Shown here piece by piece: positions 24,551 through 32,109 of a stretch of 32,546 nucleotides of DNA. Position 1 is the first letter of the stretch, and each line of letters begins with the position of its first letter. The DNA lies in contig CADCUB010000105.1 in NCBI GenBank assembly GCA_902805775.1, forward strand, positions 1 through 32,546, given 5' to 3'. Made by a program: the position numbers and the translations under genes. The DNA comes from an uncultured Frankineae bacterium. GTDB taxonomy: Bacteria > Actinomycetota > Actinomycetes > Mycobacteriales > SCTD01. The notes beneath the pieces were generated by a model, which saw nothing but the letters and a program-made list of their open reading frames with translations, was not told where the DNA came from and did not search any database.

Positions 24551-25758
24551 GCCCGGTGCGCGGCGGCGAGCGGCCGCCGGTCGTCCGCAGGCTGCCCGTC
24601 GACATGGCCTACGTCCAGGACGTCCTGATCCACCTGCTCCGCACGCCGAGCCCGACCGGCCGCACCGACGAGGTCGTGCAGTACGTCGGCGAGCTCGTGA
24701 TGGACCTGGGCATGGACCTCACCGTCACCCGCCGCGGCGTGCTCAACGCGACGCTGTCCGGAGTCCGGACGCGACCCGACCGGGCCATCGCCGTGCACGC
24801 CGACACGATCGGCTGCATGGTCACGCGGCTGAAGGACAACGGGCGGCTCGAGGTCACCCAGCTCGGCACGCACAGCGCCCGCTTCGCGGAGGGCGCCCAC
24901 GTGACGATCTTCACCGACTCCGACCGCCTGCACACCGGCACGGTGCTGCCGCTCAAGAGCAGCGGGCACCAGTACGGCGACGAGGTCGACACCCAGGGCG
25001 TCGGCTGGCCGCTGGTCGAGGTGCGCGTCGACGAGCCGGTCGACGACGCCACGGGACTGTCCGCCCTCGGACTGCAGGTCGGCGACTTCGTGGCGCTGGA
25101 CGCCAACCCGACCGTCACGTCGGCGGGCTACGTCAAGAGCCGCCACCTCGACGACAAGGCCGGGATCGCCGCCGTGCTCGGGGCCTTCAAGGCACTGCTC
25201 GACGCGAAGGTGACGCCGCTGGTCAGCGCCCACCTGCTGCTCACCATCGCCGAGGAGGTCGGGCACGGGGCCACCCACGGGCTCGACACCGACGTGGCGG
25301 AGATGATCGCCGTCGACAACGCCGTGGTGGCTCCGGGACAGCAGTCGCGCGAGGAGTGCGTCAACATCGCCATGCTCGACTCGACCGGGCCGTTCGACTA
25401 CCACTTCAGCCGGCGGCTCATCGCCCTGTGCGACGAGCACGGCATCCCGAACCGCCGCGACACCTTCCGCTACTACCGCTCGGACGCCGCCAGCGCGGTC
25501 GAGGCGGGCCTGGAGATGCGCACGGCGCTCGTGGGCTTCGGCGTCGACTCCTCGCACGGCCACGAGCGCACGCACCTCGACGGCATCCGGCACGTCGCCG
25601 AGCTGCTGGCGGTCTACCTGCAGACCGACCTGACCTTCCCGGAGTGGGACACCAGCGAGCGCGGGCGGCTCGAGGAGTTCCCCAGCCGCTCGGTGCAGCC
25701 GACCCCGCTGCAGGACCGGCGGCGCTCCAGCGACCGGCTCCCGTCCGATCCGGGCTAG
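24547..25758 (+). CDS. M42-family metallohydrolase of the NAGGN operon
   Basis: 403 residues of the M42 glutamyl-aminopeptidase/endoglucanase-like family, third member of the trio. The dinuclear metal residues are present: H84/D86 in AVHADTIG, D202 in RHLDDKAGIAAVLG, E236-E237 in LLTIAEEVGHGAT, D257 in IAVDNAVVAPGQQ, and the His cluster in GVDSSHGHERTHLDG (337-343). A ~40-residue hydrophilic C-terminal tail rich in Arg/Ser/Pro follows the domain and looks non-conserved. Its ATG overlaps the ngg stop (ATGA), indicating translational coupling. It probably trims or degrades NAGGN or its precursor; the actual substrate is not established. A strong hairpin follows the gene at 25776-25794. Confidence 0.87.
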   Translation: MSPVRGGERPPVVRRLPVDMAYVQDVLIHLLRTPSPTGRTDEVVQYVGELVMDLGMDLTVTRRGVLNATLSGVRTRPDRAIAVHADTIGCMVTRLKDNGRLEVTQLGTHSARFAEGAHVTIFTDSDRLHTGTVLPLKSSGHQYGDEVDTQGVGWPLVEVRVDEPVDDATGLSALGLQVGDFVALDANPTVTSAGYVKSRHLDDKAGIAAVLGAFKALLDAKVTPLVSAHLLLTIAEEVGHGATHGLDTDVAEMIAVDNAVVAPGQQSREECVNIAMLDSTGPFDYHFSRRLIALCDEHGIPNRRDTFRYYRSDAASAVEAGLEMRTALVGFGVDSSHGHERTHLDGIRHVAELLAVYLQTDLTFPEWDTSERGRLEEFPSRSVQPTPLQDRRRSSDRLPSDPG

Positions 25759-25775
25759 TCCGGGCGCGTCCGACA

Positions 25776-25794
25776 CGCGGGGGCGGCCCCCGCG
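25776..25794 (+). terminator. Hairpin at the end of the NAGGN operon
   Basis: CGCGGGGGC, one centre base and GCCCCCGCG form a perfect GC-only inverted repeat 17 nt after the M42 gene stop codon. No U-tract follows, so it is either an L-shaped terminator typical of actinobacteria or a transcript-protecting structure that lowers expression of the next gene. Confidence 0.55.
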
Positions 25795-25872
25795 CACCGA
25801 CGGAGGACGGGAGCGGGAGGATGTCCCGCCGATCGCACCCGAGCGGCCGCCCACACCCGTCCTGGAGCTGCC

Positions 25873-27294
25873 GTGTCCGACGAGCTCGTCTCCATCATCG
25901 TCCTGGCCCTGATCTTCGTCATCGCGACCTTCATCCCGATCAACATCGGGGCGCTGGCGTTCGTCGCCGCCTTCGGGCTGGGCTGGGCGCTGCTCGGCTA
26001 CCGCGAGGACGAGATCCTCGAGGGCTTCCCGGCCGGCCTCGCGGTGACGCTGATCGGCATCACCTACCTGTTCGCCATCGCGCAGAACAACGGCACGATC
26101 GACTGGCTGGTCGCCCTCGCGGTCAAGGCCGTGCGGGGACGGCTCGTGGCGATCCCGTGGATCATGTTCGTGATCGCCGGAGTCCTGACGGCGTTCGGAG
26201 CCGTCAGCCCGGCGGCCGTGGCGATCATCGCGCCGGTGGCGCTCGGCTTCGCCTACCGCTACCGCATCAACCCGCTCCTGATGGGCCTGATGGTCATCCA
26301 CGGCGCCCAGGCCGGCGGCTTCTCCCCCATCAGCATCTACGGCAGCATCACCAACGGCATCGTCGAGGACGCCGACCTCGAGAGCAGCCCGCTCACCCTG
26401 ATGCTCACGAGCATCGTGTTCAACCTGGCGATCGCCCTGATCGCCTTCTTCCTGCTCGGCGGCCCCAGGCTGCTCCGCCGCAAGGCCGGGGACGACCTGC
26501 CGGAGGACACGGCTCCCGACGGGACGGCCGGGAGCGGCACGGACGACGACGGGACCTCGAGCGTCGCGGTCGGCTCAGGAGGCGGTGAGCACCGGCGTGG
26601 CCTGCACCCGCACGCCGACCAGAGCGGCCAGACCGTCGCGACGGTCGACCGTCCCGGCGCCGCGAGCCCGGACGCCGACCCCACGACGGACGCGACCGCC
26701 ACGCCGTACCGCATCGCCACGCTGGTCGGGCTCGTCGCCCTGGCGGTCGGAGCGCTGCTGCTGGACCTGGACGTCGGCCTGACCGCGCTGAGCGTGGCCG
26801 TGGTCCTCGCGCTGATCAGCCCGCACACGCAGAAGAAGGCCGTCAGCCAGGTGAGCTGGCCGACCGTGCTGCTCATCACCGGCGTGCTCACCTACGTCGC
26901 GGTGCTGCAGGAGCTCGGGACGATCGACTACGTCAGCGACGCGATCGGACGGGTCGGCTCGGCCCTGCTGGCCGCGCTCCTGCTGTTCTACCTCGGCGCG
27001 GTCGTGTCGGCGTTCGCCTCGTCCACCGCGCTGCTGGGCGCGCTCATCCCGCTCGCGGTGCCCTTCCTGGCCGGCGGCGAGGTCGGCGCGGTCGGCGTCG
27101 TGGCGGCGCTCGCGGTGTCGTCCACCGTCGTCGACGTCAGCCCCTTCTCGACCAACGGTGCGCTGGTGCTCGCCAACGCCGAGGAGGAGGGCAAGGACGC
27201 GTTCTACAAGCGGCTGCTCACCGTGGGTGTCCTGGTGGTGCTGATCGCCCCGGTCGTGGCCTGGCTGGTCCTGGTGGCCCCCGGCTGGCTCTGA
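25873..27294 (+). CDS. MatC/SLC13-type carboxylate transporter
   Basis: 473 residues, about 11-12 hydrophobic helices in two halves, as in ion-transporter-superfamily permeases. The N-terminal half carries FIPINIGALAFVAAFGLGWA, LIGITYLFAIAQNNGTIDW, FGAVSPAAVAIIAPVALGFA and AQAGGFSPISIYGSITNGIV, like the MatC dicarboxylate-carrier N-terminal domain. The C-terminal half has PTVLLITGVLTYVAVLQELG, VVSAFASSTALLGALIPLAV and VSSTVVDVSPFSTNGALVLA. Between them lies a ~75-residue hydrophilic linker rich in Asp, Gly and His (about 205-278). GTG 25873 has GGAG 6-9 nt upstream. It follows the NAGGN operon by 114 nt with a hairpin between, so common expression is possible but reduced. The substrate is probably a carboxylate; a link to NAGGN metabolism is only contextual. 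Confidence 0.82.
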   Translation: MSDELVSIIVLALIFVIATFIPINIGALAFVAAFGLGWALLGYREDEILEGFPAGLAVTLIGITYLFAIAQNNGTIDWLVALAVKAVRGRLVAIPWIMFVIAGVLTAFGAVSPAAVAIIAPVALGFAYRYRINPLLMGLMVIHGAQAGGFSPISIYGSITNGIVEDADLESSPLTLMLTSIVFNLAIALIAFFLLGGPRLLRRKAGDDLPEDTAPDGTAGSGTDDDGTSSVAVGSGGGEHRRGLHPHADQSGQTVATVDRPGAASPDADPTTDATATPYRIATLVGLVALAVGALLLDLDVGLTALSVAVVLALISPHTQKKAVSQVSWPTVLLITGVLTYVAVLQELGTIDYVSDAIGRVGSALLAALLLFYLGAVVSAFASSTALLGALIPLAVPFLAGGEVGAVGVVAALAVSSTVVDVSPFSTNGALVLANAEEEGKDAFYKRLLTVGVLVVLIAPVVAWLVLVAPGWL

Positions 27295-27343
27295 CGCCTG
27301 GCGCGCAGTGCAGGACTGCCTGCGACGCAGCGGACGCCCGACG

Positions 27344-27742
27344 TCAGTGACCCGGGCCGGTCGCCGTGGCCGCCGGCGTCGTGAAGGCCGCGGTGTCGTA
27401 GTAGGTCGCGAAGCGCGTCACCTTGCCCTCGCGGTCGTGCTCGAGCAGCGAGACGCCCGCGTACCGGATCGGACGCCCGGAGGCCAGGCGGCCCTCGCTG
27501 ACCCACTCGAGCTCGCTGACGGCCTCCGCGTCGACGAGACGGTGGAAGGTCGAGCCGATCCCGTCGAACAGGTCGAGGTACGCCTGCCAGAAGCGGCGGG
27601 CGCCGTCGGCTCCACGCTCCTGACCGCCCTGCTCCGGGCGGACCAGGAGCACCTCGTCGGCGAAGACGGCGAGGAAGGCGTCCAGGTCCCGGTCGCCTTC
27701 CAGGCGGACCAGGGCGTCGGCGAAGGACTGGGCTCGGCTCAT
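27344..27742 (-). CDS. SnoaL/NTF2-like protein
   Basis: 132 residues with the cone-shaped NTF2-like pattern: MSRAQSFADALVRLEGDRDL, FLAVFADEVLLVRPEQGGQE, GARRFWQAYLDLFDGIGSTF, HRLVDAEAVSELEWVSEGRL, PIRYAGVSLLEHDREGKV and TRFATYYDTAAF. Members range from polyketide cyclases and isomerases to ligand-binding proteins, and no catalytic set can be fixed here. ATG 27742 is preceded by CGGAGTG. An upstream in-frame extension has Cys-rich, non-family sequence and was not used. It converges on the MatC-type gene with a 49-nt gap. Function is unknown. Confidence 0.75.
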   Translation of the reverse strand: MSRAQSFADALVRLEGDRDLDAFLAVFADEVLLVRPEQGGQERGADGARRFWQAYLDLFDGIGSTFHRLVDAEAVSELEWVSEGRLASGRPIRYAGVSLLEHDREGKVTRFATYYDTAAFTTPAATATGPGH

Positions 27743-27860
27743 GCACTCCGGGCTGCCCTGCGGACAGGCGTCGCAAGCCTGACCACGGACGGGCCACGGC
27801 GGCGGGCCGGCGCTGTCCACCCGGTGCGCCAGGCCCGCCCGCCCAGCGCGGCGGAGCTGC

Positions 27861-28613
27861 TCAGGCGTAGGCGTCGGCGCCCAGGTACGCCGCCAGTCCC
27901 AACCCGGTGAGACCGACCAGCACCCGCAGGAGGCGGGCCGGGGCCCGGCGGGCGACGGCCGGGCCCAGCCGCCCGCCGGCCAGGAAGCCGGCACCGAGCG
28001 GCAGGACGGCCGACCAGACGACCGGCCCGAGCAGCACGAATCCGAGCGCGGCCACGCCGTTGCAGATGCCGAGCAGCACGTTCTTCGCGGCGATCGACCG
28101 GACCGTCGTCTCACCGGTGGTGAACAGCAGCAGGGCCAGCAGCAGCACGCCGGCCGCGGCGCCGAAGTAGCCGCCGTAGATCCCGATCAGGAAGATCCCG
28201 GCGTGCAGCAGCGGCCCGGCTCGGGCCGGTGCGTGCGGTGCGAGCTCCGACGGAGCCGGTGCCACCAGCACCAGGACGCTCGCCAGCGCGATCAGCCACG
28301 GCACGACGGCCGCGAAGGCGTCCGCAGGCGTGAGCAGCAGCAGCCCGCCGCCGGCCGCTCCGCCGAGGGCCGCCGCGACGGCCAGGGGGCGCAGCCGACC
28401 GGACTGGCCGGTGAGCTCGACCTTCGAGCCCAGCGCGGAGCCGATGCCGCTGCCGACCAGGGCCACGGTGTTGGTGACGTTCGCGGCGACCGGACCGAGC
28501 CCCACGGCGAGCAGCGCGGGATAGCTGATCAGCGAGGCGAGCCCGGCGACGCTCCCGACCAGCCCCGCCGCCAGACCGGCGAGCAGCAGGACCGCCCACT
28601 GCCCGGCGCCCAC
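27861..28613 (-). CDS. TauE/SafE family permease
   Basis: 250 residues and about 8 transmembrane helices. The first repeat is VLLLAGLAAGLVGSVAGLAS, LISYPALLAVGLGPVAANVT, NTVALVGSGIGSALGSKVEL; the second has IFLIGIYGGYFGAAAGVLLL, ALLLFTTGETTVRSIAAKNV and LLGICNGVAALGFVLLGPVV. The G-x-x-G-S-x-x-G and YGGYFGAAAG motifs are characteristic of TauE/SafE (DUF81) exporters, linked in known cases to sulfite, sulfoacetate or other organosulfur anions. The substrate is unknown. GTG 28613 is preceded by a GGGGGAC ribosome binding site, with a TAGCGT -10 box 30 nt upstream. It lies downstream of the two-component operon on the same strand. Confidence 0.87.
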   Translation of the reverse strand: MGAGQWAVLLLAGLAAGLVGSVAGLASLISYPALLAVGLGPVAANVTNTVALVGSGIGSALGSKVELTGQSGRLRPLAVAAALGGAAGGGLLLLTPADAFAAVVPWLIALASVLVLVAPAPSELAPHAPARAGPLLHAGIFLIGIYGGYFGAAAGVLLLALLLFTTGETTVRSIAAKNVLLGICNGVAALGFVLLGPVVWSAVLPLGAGFLAGGRLGPAVARRAPARLLRVLVGLTGLGLAAYLGADAYA

Positions 28614-28643
28614 TGGCCCGTCCCCCGCTCCTCGACGGCTGCC

Positions 28644-28649
28644 ACGCTA
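28644..28649 (-). promoter_or_regulatory. -10 box of the TauE/SafE gene
   Basis: On the minus strand TAGCGT lies 30 nt before GTG 28613 in the 61-nt gap after the response regulator gene. The leader would hold the Shine-Dalgarno sequence GGGGGAC. No good -35 was found. Confidence 0.35.
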
Positions 28650-28674
28650 GTGCCGCGGGTCGAGCGGGTCGGCG

Positions 28675-29313
28675 CTAGTCGGCGAGCCCCTTCTCGACGG
28701 CGTAGCGCACGAGCTGGGCGCGGTTGTGCAGCTGCAGCTTCGACAGCGTGTTCTGCACGTGGTTCTCGACGGTGCGGTGCGAGAGCACCAGGCGCTCGGC
28801 CACCTGGCGCGCCGTCAGGCCCTTGGCCACCAGGCGCAGCACCTCGGTCTCACGGCTGGTCAGCTTGGGGGCGCGCTCGTCGTCGGCGGTGCGGCGGTAC
28901 TCCCCGAGCACCAGCCCCGCGAGCCCCGGCGTGAAGACCGCGTCCCCGGCGGCCGTGCGCCGCACGGCGTCGACGAGCTCGGCCGCCGTCGCCGACTTGA
29001 CGAGGTAGCCGCTCGCGCCCGCCTTGACCGCCTCCAGGACGTCCTGCTGCTCCCCCGAGGCCGACAGCACCAGGACCTTGGTGGTGGCCGAGACCGCCCG
29101 GGCGACCTCGACCCCTGACAGCCCGGGCATCTGCAGGTCGCACACCAGCACGTCCGGCCGCGTCGCCGTGCAGACCCGCACCGCCTTCTCGCCGTCCCCG
29201 GCGGTGCCGACGACCACGAGCCCGGCCGCCGCGAGGTCGCGCTCGACCGCCTCCCGCCAGATCGGGTGGTCGTCGGCCACGACGAGCCGCAGGGGCGACG
29301 GAGCGGACGTCAC
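28675..29313 (-). CDS. macR: NarL/LuxR-type response regulator (MacR-like)
   Basis: 212 residues. The receiver domain has LRLVVADDHPIWREAVERDL (acidic pocket), DVLVCDLQMPGLSGVEVARA with phosphoacceptor Asp59, VLVLSASGEQQDVLEAVKAG and SGYLVKSATAAEL with Lys106. The C-terminal LuxR/GerE helix-turn-helix (about 150-212) reads LTSRETEVLRLVAKGLTARQ, VAERLVLSHRTVENHVQNTL, SKLQLHNRAQLVRYAVEKG. The GTG at 29313 starts 4 nt after the kinase stop; longer starts inside the kinase gene would add non-family sequence. The cognate kinase is the upstream gene. The MacR name rests on its pairing with a MacS-type kinase and on the Streptomyces MacRS system; its targets are unknown. Confidence 0.88.
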   Translation of the reverse strand: MTSAPSPLRLVVADDHPIWREAVERDLAAAGLVVVGTAGDGEKAVRVCTATRPDVLVCDLQMPGLSGVEVARAVSATTKVLVLSASGEQQDVLEAVKAGASGYLVKSATAAELVDAVRRTAAGDAVFTPGLAGLVLGEYRRTADDERAPKLTSRETEVLRLVAKGLTARQVAERLVLSHRTVENHVQNTLSKLQLHNRAQLVRYAVEKGLAD

Positions 29314-29317
29314 GGGG

Positions 29318-30394
29318 TCAGCGGGGCACACGCAGCTCCACCTCCGTCCCCTGGCCCGACGCGCTGTGCACGTCGACGGTGCCACCGAGGTCGCGCAGGC
29401 GCCCGCAGATCGACTGCGCCACGCCGAGCCGGCCGTCCTTCGCGGCCTGCGCGAGCCGGCCGTCCGGGATGCCCGGGCCGTCGTCGCGCACCGTCACGGT
29501 GATGCCGTCGGGCTCGTCCTCCACGAGCAGCCAGGCGTCGGTCCGCGCGTGCCGCCGCGCGTTGTCGACGGCCTCCCCGACGGCGGCCGCGAGCTCCCGG
29601 GCGCGGTGCCCGGGCAGCAGCACGGGCGAGGCCGGCACCGCCAGGTGCACGTCCGCCCCGGTCGGCAGCAGCGTCCGCAGGTCGACCTCCCCGCTGGCCA
29701 GGACCTCCGGCCGGCCCCCCACGAGCAGCCGGCGCAGCGCCGCCTCCTGGTCGCCGGCGAGTGCGGCGAGCTGCGGGTCGCTCGACCGCCGGGAGACCAG
29801 CGCCAGCGCCTGCAGCACGCCGTCGTGCACCGAGCGCGACAGGCGCTCGCGCTCCGCGGCGGCCGACTGCAGCGCGACGGCCTCGGCGTACGCCGCCTGC
29901 GCCTGACGCGCGAGCTGCACGACGTAGCCGACCACCGCCCCGAGCAGGAACAGCAGCACCAGGCTGTTGACGGTGGCCTGCGACGCGCCGCCGCGCACGA
30001 GGACCGCCCCACCGCCGACCGTCGCGGCGGCCACGGCTCCGCCCGTCCAGCCCGACCACACCGCCCACACCAGGACGGGGGCCGCCGCCCAGCTCACCGT
30101 CACCGTCGGGTCGCCGTCCTCGATGCGGTCCCGGCTCATGATCAGCACCGAGCTGAGCAGGGCCGTGACGGTCAGCCCGAGGTCGAGCACGAACAGGGGC
30201 CAGCGGCGCAGCTCGGGCCGCGAGTAGGCGACGGCGGTGACCGCCGTCCACGCGACCATCCCGGACAGGACCGCCCAGCCCAGAGCCGGTCGGGCGTACG
30301 TCCCGCTGAAGGCGACCATCGAGCCGGCGGCGTAGAGCAGCGCGGCCAGGCGGTAGACCGCGATCGCCCGCCACAGGGCGGTGTCGAGCCGCAC
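29318..30394 (-). CDS. macS: MacS-family sensor histidine kinase
   Basis: 358 residues. The N-terminal region (about 1-160) has five to six hydrophobic helices without a large extracellular domain, such as AALLYAAGSMVAFSGTYARP, LGWAVLSGMVAWTAVTAVAY and LVLLFLLGAVVGYVV; it resembles the DUF5931 sensor region of MacS proteins. The HisKA_3 box is ERERLSRSVHDGVLQALALV with His190. The ATPase has VGEAVDNARRHARTDA (N box), VTVRDDGPGIPDGRL (G1) and DGRLGVAQSICGRLRDLGGT (G2). The membrane-embedded sensor suggests detection of an envelope or membrane state. GTG 30394 follows the acyltransferase gene by 14 nt and precedes its response regulator by 4 nt, so the three form one operon. Confidence 0.88.
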   Translation of the reverse strand: MRLDTALWRAIAVYRLAALLYAAGSMVAFSGTYARPALGWAVLSGMVAWTAVTAVAYSRPELRRWPLFVLDLGLTVTALLSSVLIMSRDRIEDGDPTVTVSWAAAPVLVWAVWSGWTGGAVAAATVGGGAVLVRGGASQATVNSLVLLFLLGAVVGYVVQLARQAQAAYAEAVALQSAAAERERLSRSVHDGVLQALALVSRRSSDPQLAALAGDQEAALRRLLVGGRPEVLASGEVDLRTLLPTGADVHLAVPASPVLLPGHRARELAAAVGEAVDNARRHARTDAWLLVEDEPDGITVTVRDDGPGIPDGRLAQAAKDGRLGVAQSICGRLRDLGGTVDVHSASGQGTEVELRVPR

Positions 30395-30408
30395 GGGCGG
30401 GCGGGGCG

Positions 30409-31149
30409 CTAGCTGGCGCGGCGGACGGGGACCCGCCCGTCGTCGACGCGCGCCTCGCGGCCGGCGCGCCGCATGACCTCGAGGTCGGCCTTGGCCTTGG
30501 TGGCGTAGGTGTCGACGTACTCCTGGCCGGACAGGACCATCAGCTCGTACATGATCTCGTCGGTGATCGACCGGAGCACGAAGCGGTCGCTCTCCATCCC
30601 GCTGTAGCGGCTGAAGTCGAGGGGCCTGCCGACGCGGACCTCCACCTTGCCCAGCTTGGGGATGAGCCGACCGGCCGGCTGCAGCGCGAACATCCCGATC
30701 AGGCCGACGGGCACCACCGGAACGCCCGCCTCCAGCGCCATGCGCGCCACGCCCGTCTTGCCGCGGTAGAGCCGGCCGTCGGGGCTGCGGGTGCCCTCGG
30801 GGTACAGGCCCAGCAGGTCACCGCGCTCGAGCACGCCGAGGCCGGTGCGCAGCGCCGCCTCGCTGGCGGCGCCGCCCGAGCGGTCGAGCGGGATCATGCC
30901 GACGCCGGAGAAGAACTGGCGCTGGAGCAGCCCCTTGAGGCCACCGCCGGTGAAGTAGTCGCTCTTGGCCAGGAAGGTGACCTTCCGAGGCACGACGAGA
31001 GGGATGATCAGGTTGTCGAGGAAGGTCGTGTGGTTGCCGGCGAGGATCGCCCCGCCCGTCACAGGCAGGTTCTCGGCACCGGTGACGTAGGGCCGGAACA
31101 GCAGCCGGAGGATCGGCGAGGCGAGCAGCTTGACCAGCCAGTAGCCCAT
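30409..31149 (-). CDS. plsC: PlsC-type 1-acylglycerol-3-phosphate acyltransferase
   Basis: 246 residues. The N-terminal amphipathic membrane segment is GYWLVKLLASPILRLLFRPY. The HX4D catalytic motif lies in GAILAGNHTTFLDNLIIPLV; the second motif region is GVGMIPLDRSGG; motif III is LLGLYPEGTRSPDGRLYRGK; motif IV is VPVVPVGLIGMF. It should acylate lysophosphatidate or a related lipid at the inner membrane face in phospholipid synthesis; it resembles M. tuberculosis Rv2182c. ATG 31149 has a strong GGAGGGGG ribosome binding site and a good promoter. It is the first gene of an operon with the MacS/MacR-type pair, coupling lipid synthesis with that sensor system. Confidence 0.9.
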   Translation of the reverse strand: MGYWLVKLLASPILRLLFRPYVTGAENLPVTGGAILAGNHTTFLDNLIIPLVVPRKVTFLAKSDYFTGGGLKGLLQRQFFSGVGMIPLDRSGGAASEAALRTGLGVLERGDLLGLYPEGTRSPDGRLYRGKTGVARMALEAGVPVVPVGLIGMFALQPAGRLIPKLGKVEVRVGRPLDFSRYSGMESDRFVLRSITDEIMYELMVLSGQEYVDTYATKAKADLEVMRRAGREARVDDGRVPVRRAS

Positions 31150-31175
31150 CGTCCACCCCCTCCACGTCGGTCCCG

Positions 31176-31205
31176 ACCCTAGTTGCGCAGACCGGTGCGG
31201 GGCAA
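31176..31205 (-). promoter_or_regulatory. Promoter of the acyltransferase-kinase-regulator operon
   Basis: On the minus strand TTGCCC (-35, 31200-31205) and TAGGGT (-10, 31176-31181) are 18 bp apart. The leader would be about 20 nt and hold the Shine-Dalgarno sequence GGAGGGGG. Confidence 0.5.
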
Positions 31206-31249
31206 CGACTCCCGTCGGGGACGCGGACGGGTCGTGCGTGCGAACATCT

Positions 31250-31263
31250 GCTGAGCACTCAGC
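31250..31263. promoter_or_regulatory. Perfect 14-bp inverted repeat in the divergent plsC-hydrolase region
   Basis: GCTGAG, CA, CTCAGC. It lies 45 bp beyond the plsC promoter -35 box and 67 bp before the hydrolase start, so it could serve either gene as an operator. A 2-nt loop makes an RNA hairpin less likely than a protein site. Confidence 0.4.
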
Positions 31264-31329
31264 CCTACCCCGTGAGCGCCGACGCATCCGCCCGCCGTCC
31301 CCTCCCGCAGCGACACCCAGGAGACCGCC

Positions 31330-32109
31330 GTGCCCGCGCCTGTCCCGACCTCCTCCGTCCTTCCCGGGGCGGAGCCGGTCGACCTGCCCGGTGGACCGGT
31401 CGGTGTCCTCGTCGTCCACGGCTTCACCGGGACGACGCAGAGCGTGCGGCCGTGGGCGGAGCACCTCGCCGCCGGAGGGCTGACGGTGAGCGCCCCGCGC
31501 CTGCCCGGCCACGGCACGCGCTGGCAGGACATGAACGCGACCACCTTCGCCGACTGGTACGGCGAGGTCGAGCGCGCCTTCGACGGCCTGCGGGACCGCT
31601 GCTCCACCGTCTTCGCCATGGGGCTGTCCATGGGCGGCACCCTGGCGCTGCGTCTCGCCGAGCTGCGCGGCGAGCAGGTCGCGGGGCTCGTCGTCGTCAA
31701 CGCCTCGCTGGGCACGGACCGCCGCGACGCCCGCCTCGCCCCGGCGCTCAGCCGCGTCGTGCCGTCCTTCCCGGGCATCGGCAGCGACATCAAGAAGGCG
31801 GGGACGACCGAGCTGGCGTACGACCGGCTGCCGCTGCGGGCGGTGGCGTCCCTGCAGGCGGCCTGGCCCGTCGTCGCGGGCGACCTCGCCCGCATCTGCT
31901 GCCCCGTCCTGGTCTACCGCAGCCGCGTCGACCACGTGGTCCCGCCGGTGAGCGGCCGCACGCTGCTCGAGGGCCTGGCCGGCGGCACCGTCGAGGAGCG
32001 CGTCCTCGACGACAGCTACCACGTGGCGACGCTGGACAACGACGCGCCGACGATCTTCTCCGGGAGCCTCGCCTTCGTCCGCGCTCACGCGCCGGCCGCC
32101 GCCGGGTGA
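31330..32109 (+). CDS. Alpha/beta hydrolase, carboxylesterase or monoacylglycerol-lipase type
   Basis: 259 residues. The oxyanion loop is GVLVVHGFTGTTQSVRPWAE, where HGF is at 30-32; the nucleophile elbow is FAMGLSMGGTLALRLAEL with Ser100; the acid is Asp201 in VLVYRSRVDHVVPP; the base is His231 in LDDSYHVATLDND. This triad and PRLPGHGTRWQDMNATTFAD are typical of the Est30/carboxylesterase group, which hydrolyses short- to medium-chain esters or monoacylglycerols. No signal peptide is present, so it is cytoplasmic. GTG 31330 has CAGGAGA as ribosome binding site. It overlaps the next gene by 4 nt (GTGA) and is divergent from the acyltransferase operon, suggesting a lipid-related role. Confidence 0.88.
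   Translation: MPAPVPTSSVLPGAEPVDLPGGPVGVLVVHGFTGTTQSVRPWAEHLAAGGLTVSAPRLPGHGTRWQDMNATTFADWYGEVERAFDGLRDRCSTVFAMGLSMGGTLALRLAELRGEQVAGLVVVNASLGTDRRDARLAPALSRVVPSFPGIGSDIKKAGTTELAYDRLPLRAVASLQAAWPVVAGDLARICCPVLVYRSRVDHVVPPVSGRTLLEGLAGGTVEERVLDDSYHVATLDNDAPTIFSGSLAFVRAHAPAAAG

Noticed and set aside
22024-26301. Further long antisense frames over ngg, the M42 gene and the transporter
   Set aside because: Same composition artefact; no motifs, and they would overlap conserved enzymes over their full length.
27305-27319. Terminator between the MatC-type and NTF2-like genes
   Set aside because: The only hairpin (GCAGT-GCAGG-ACTGC) has a 5-bp stem and no U-tract; too weak to list.
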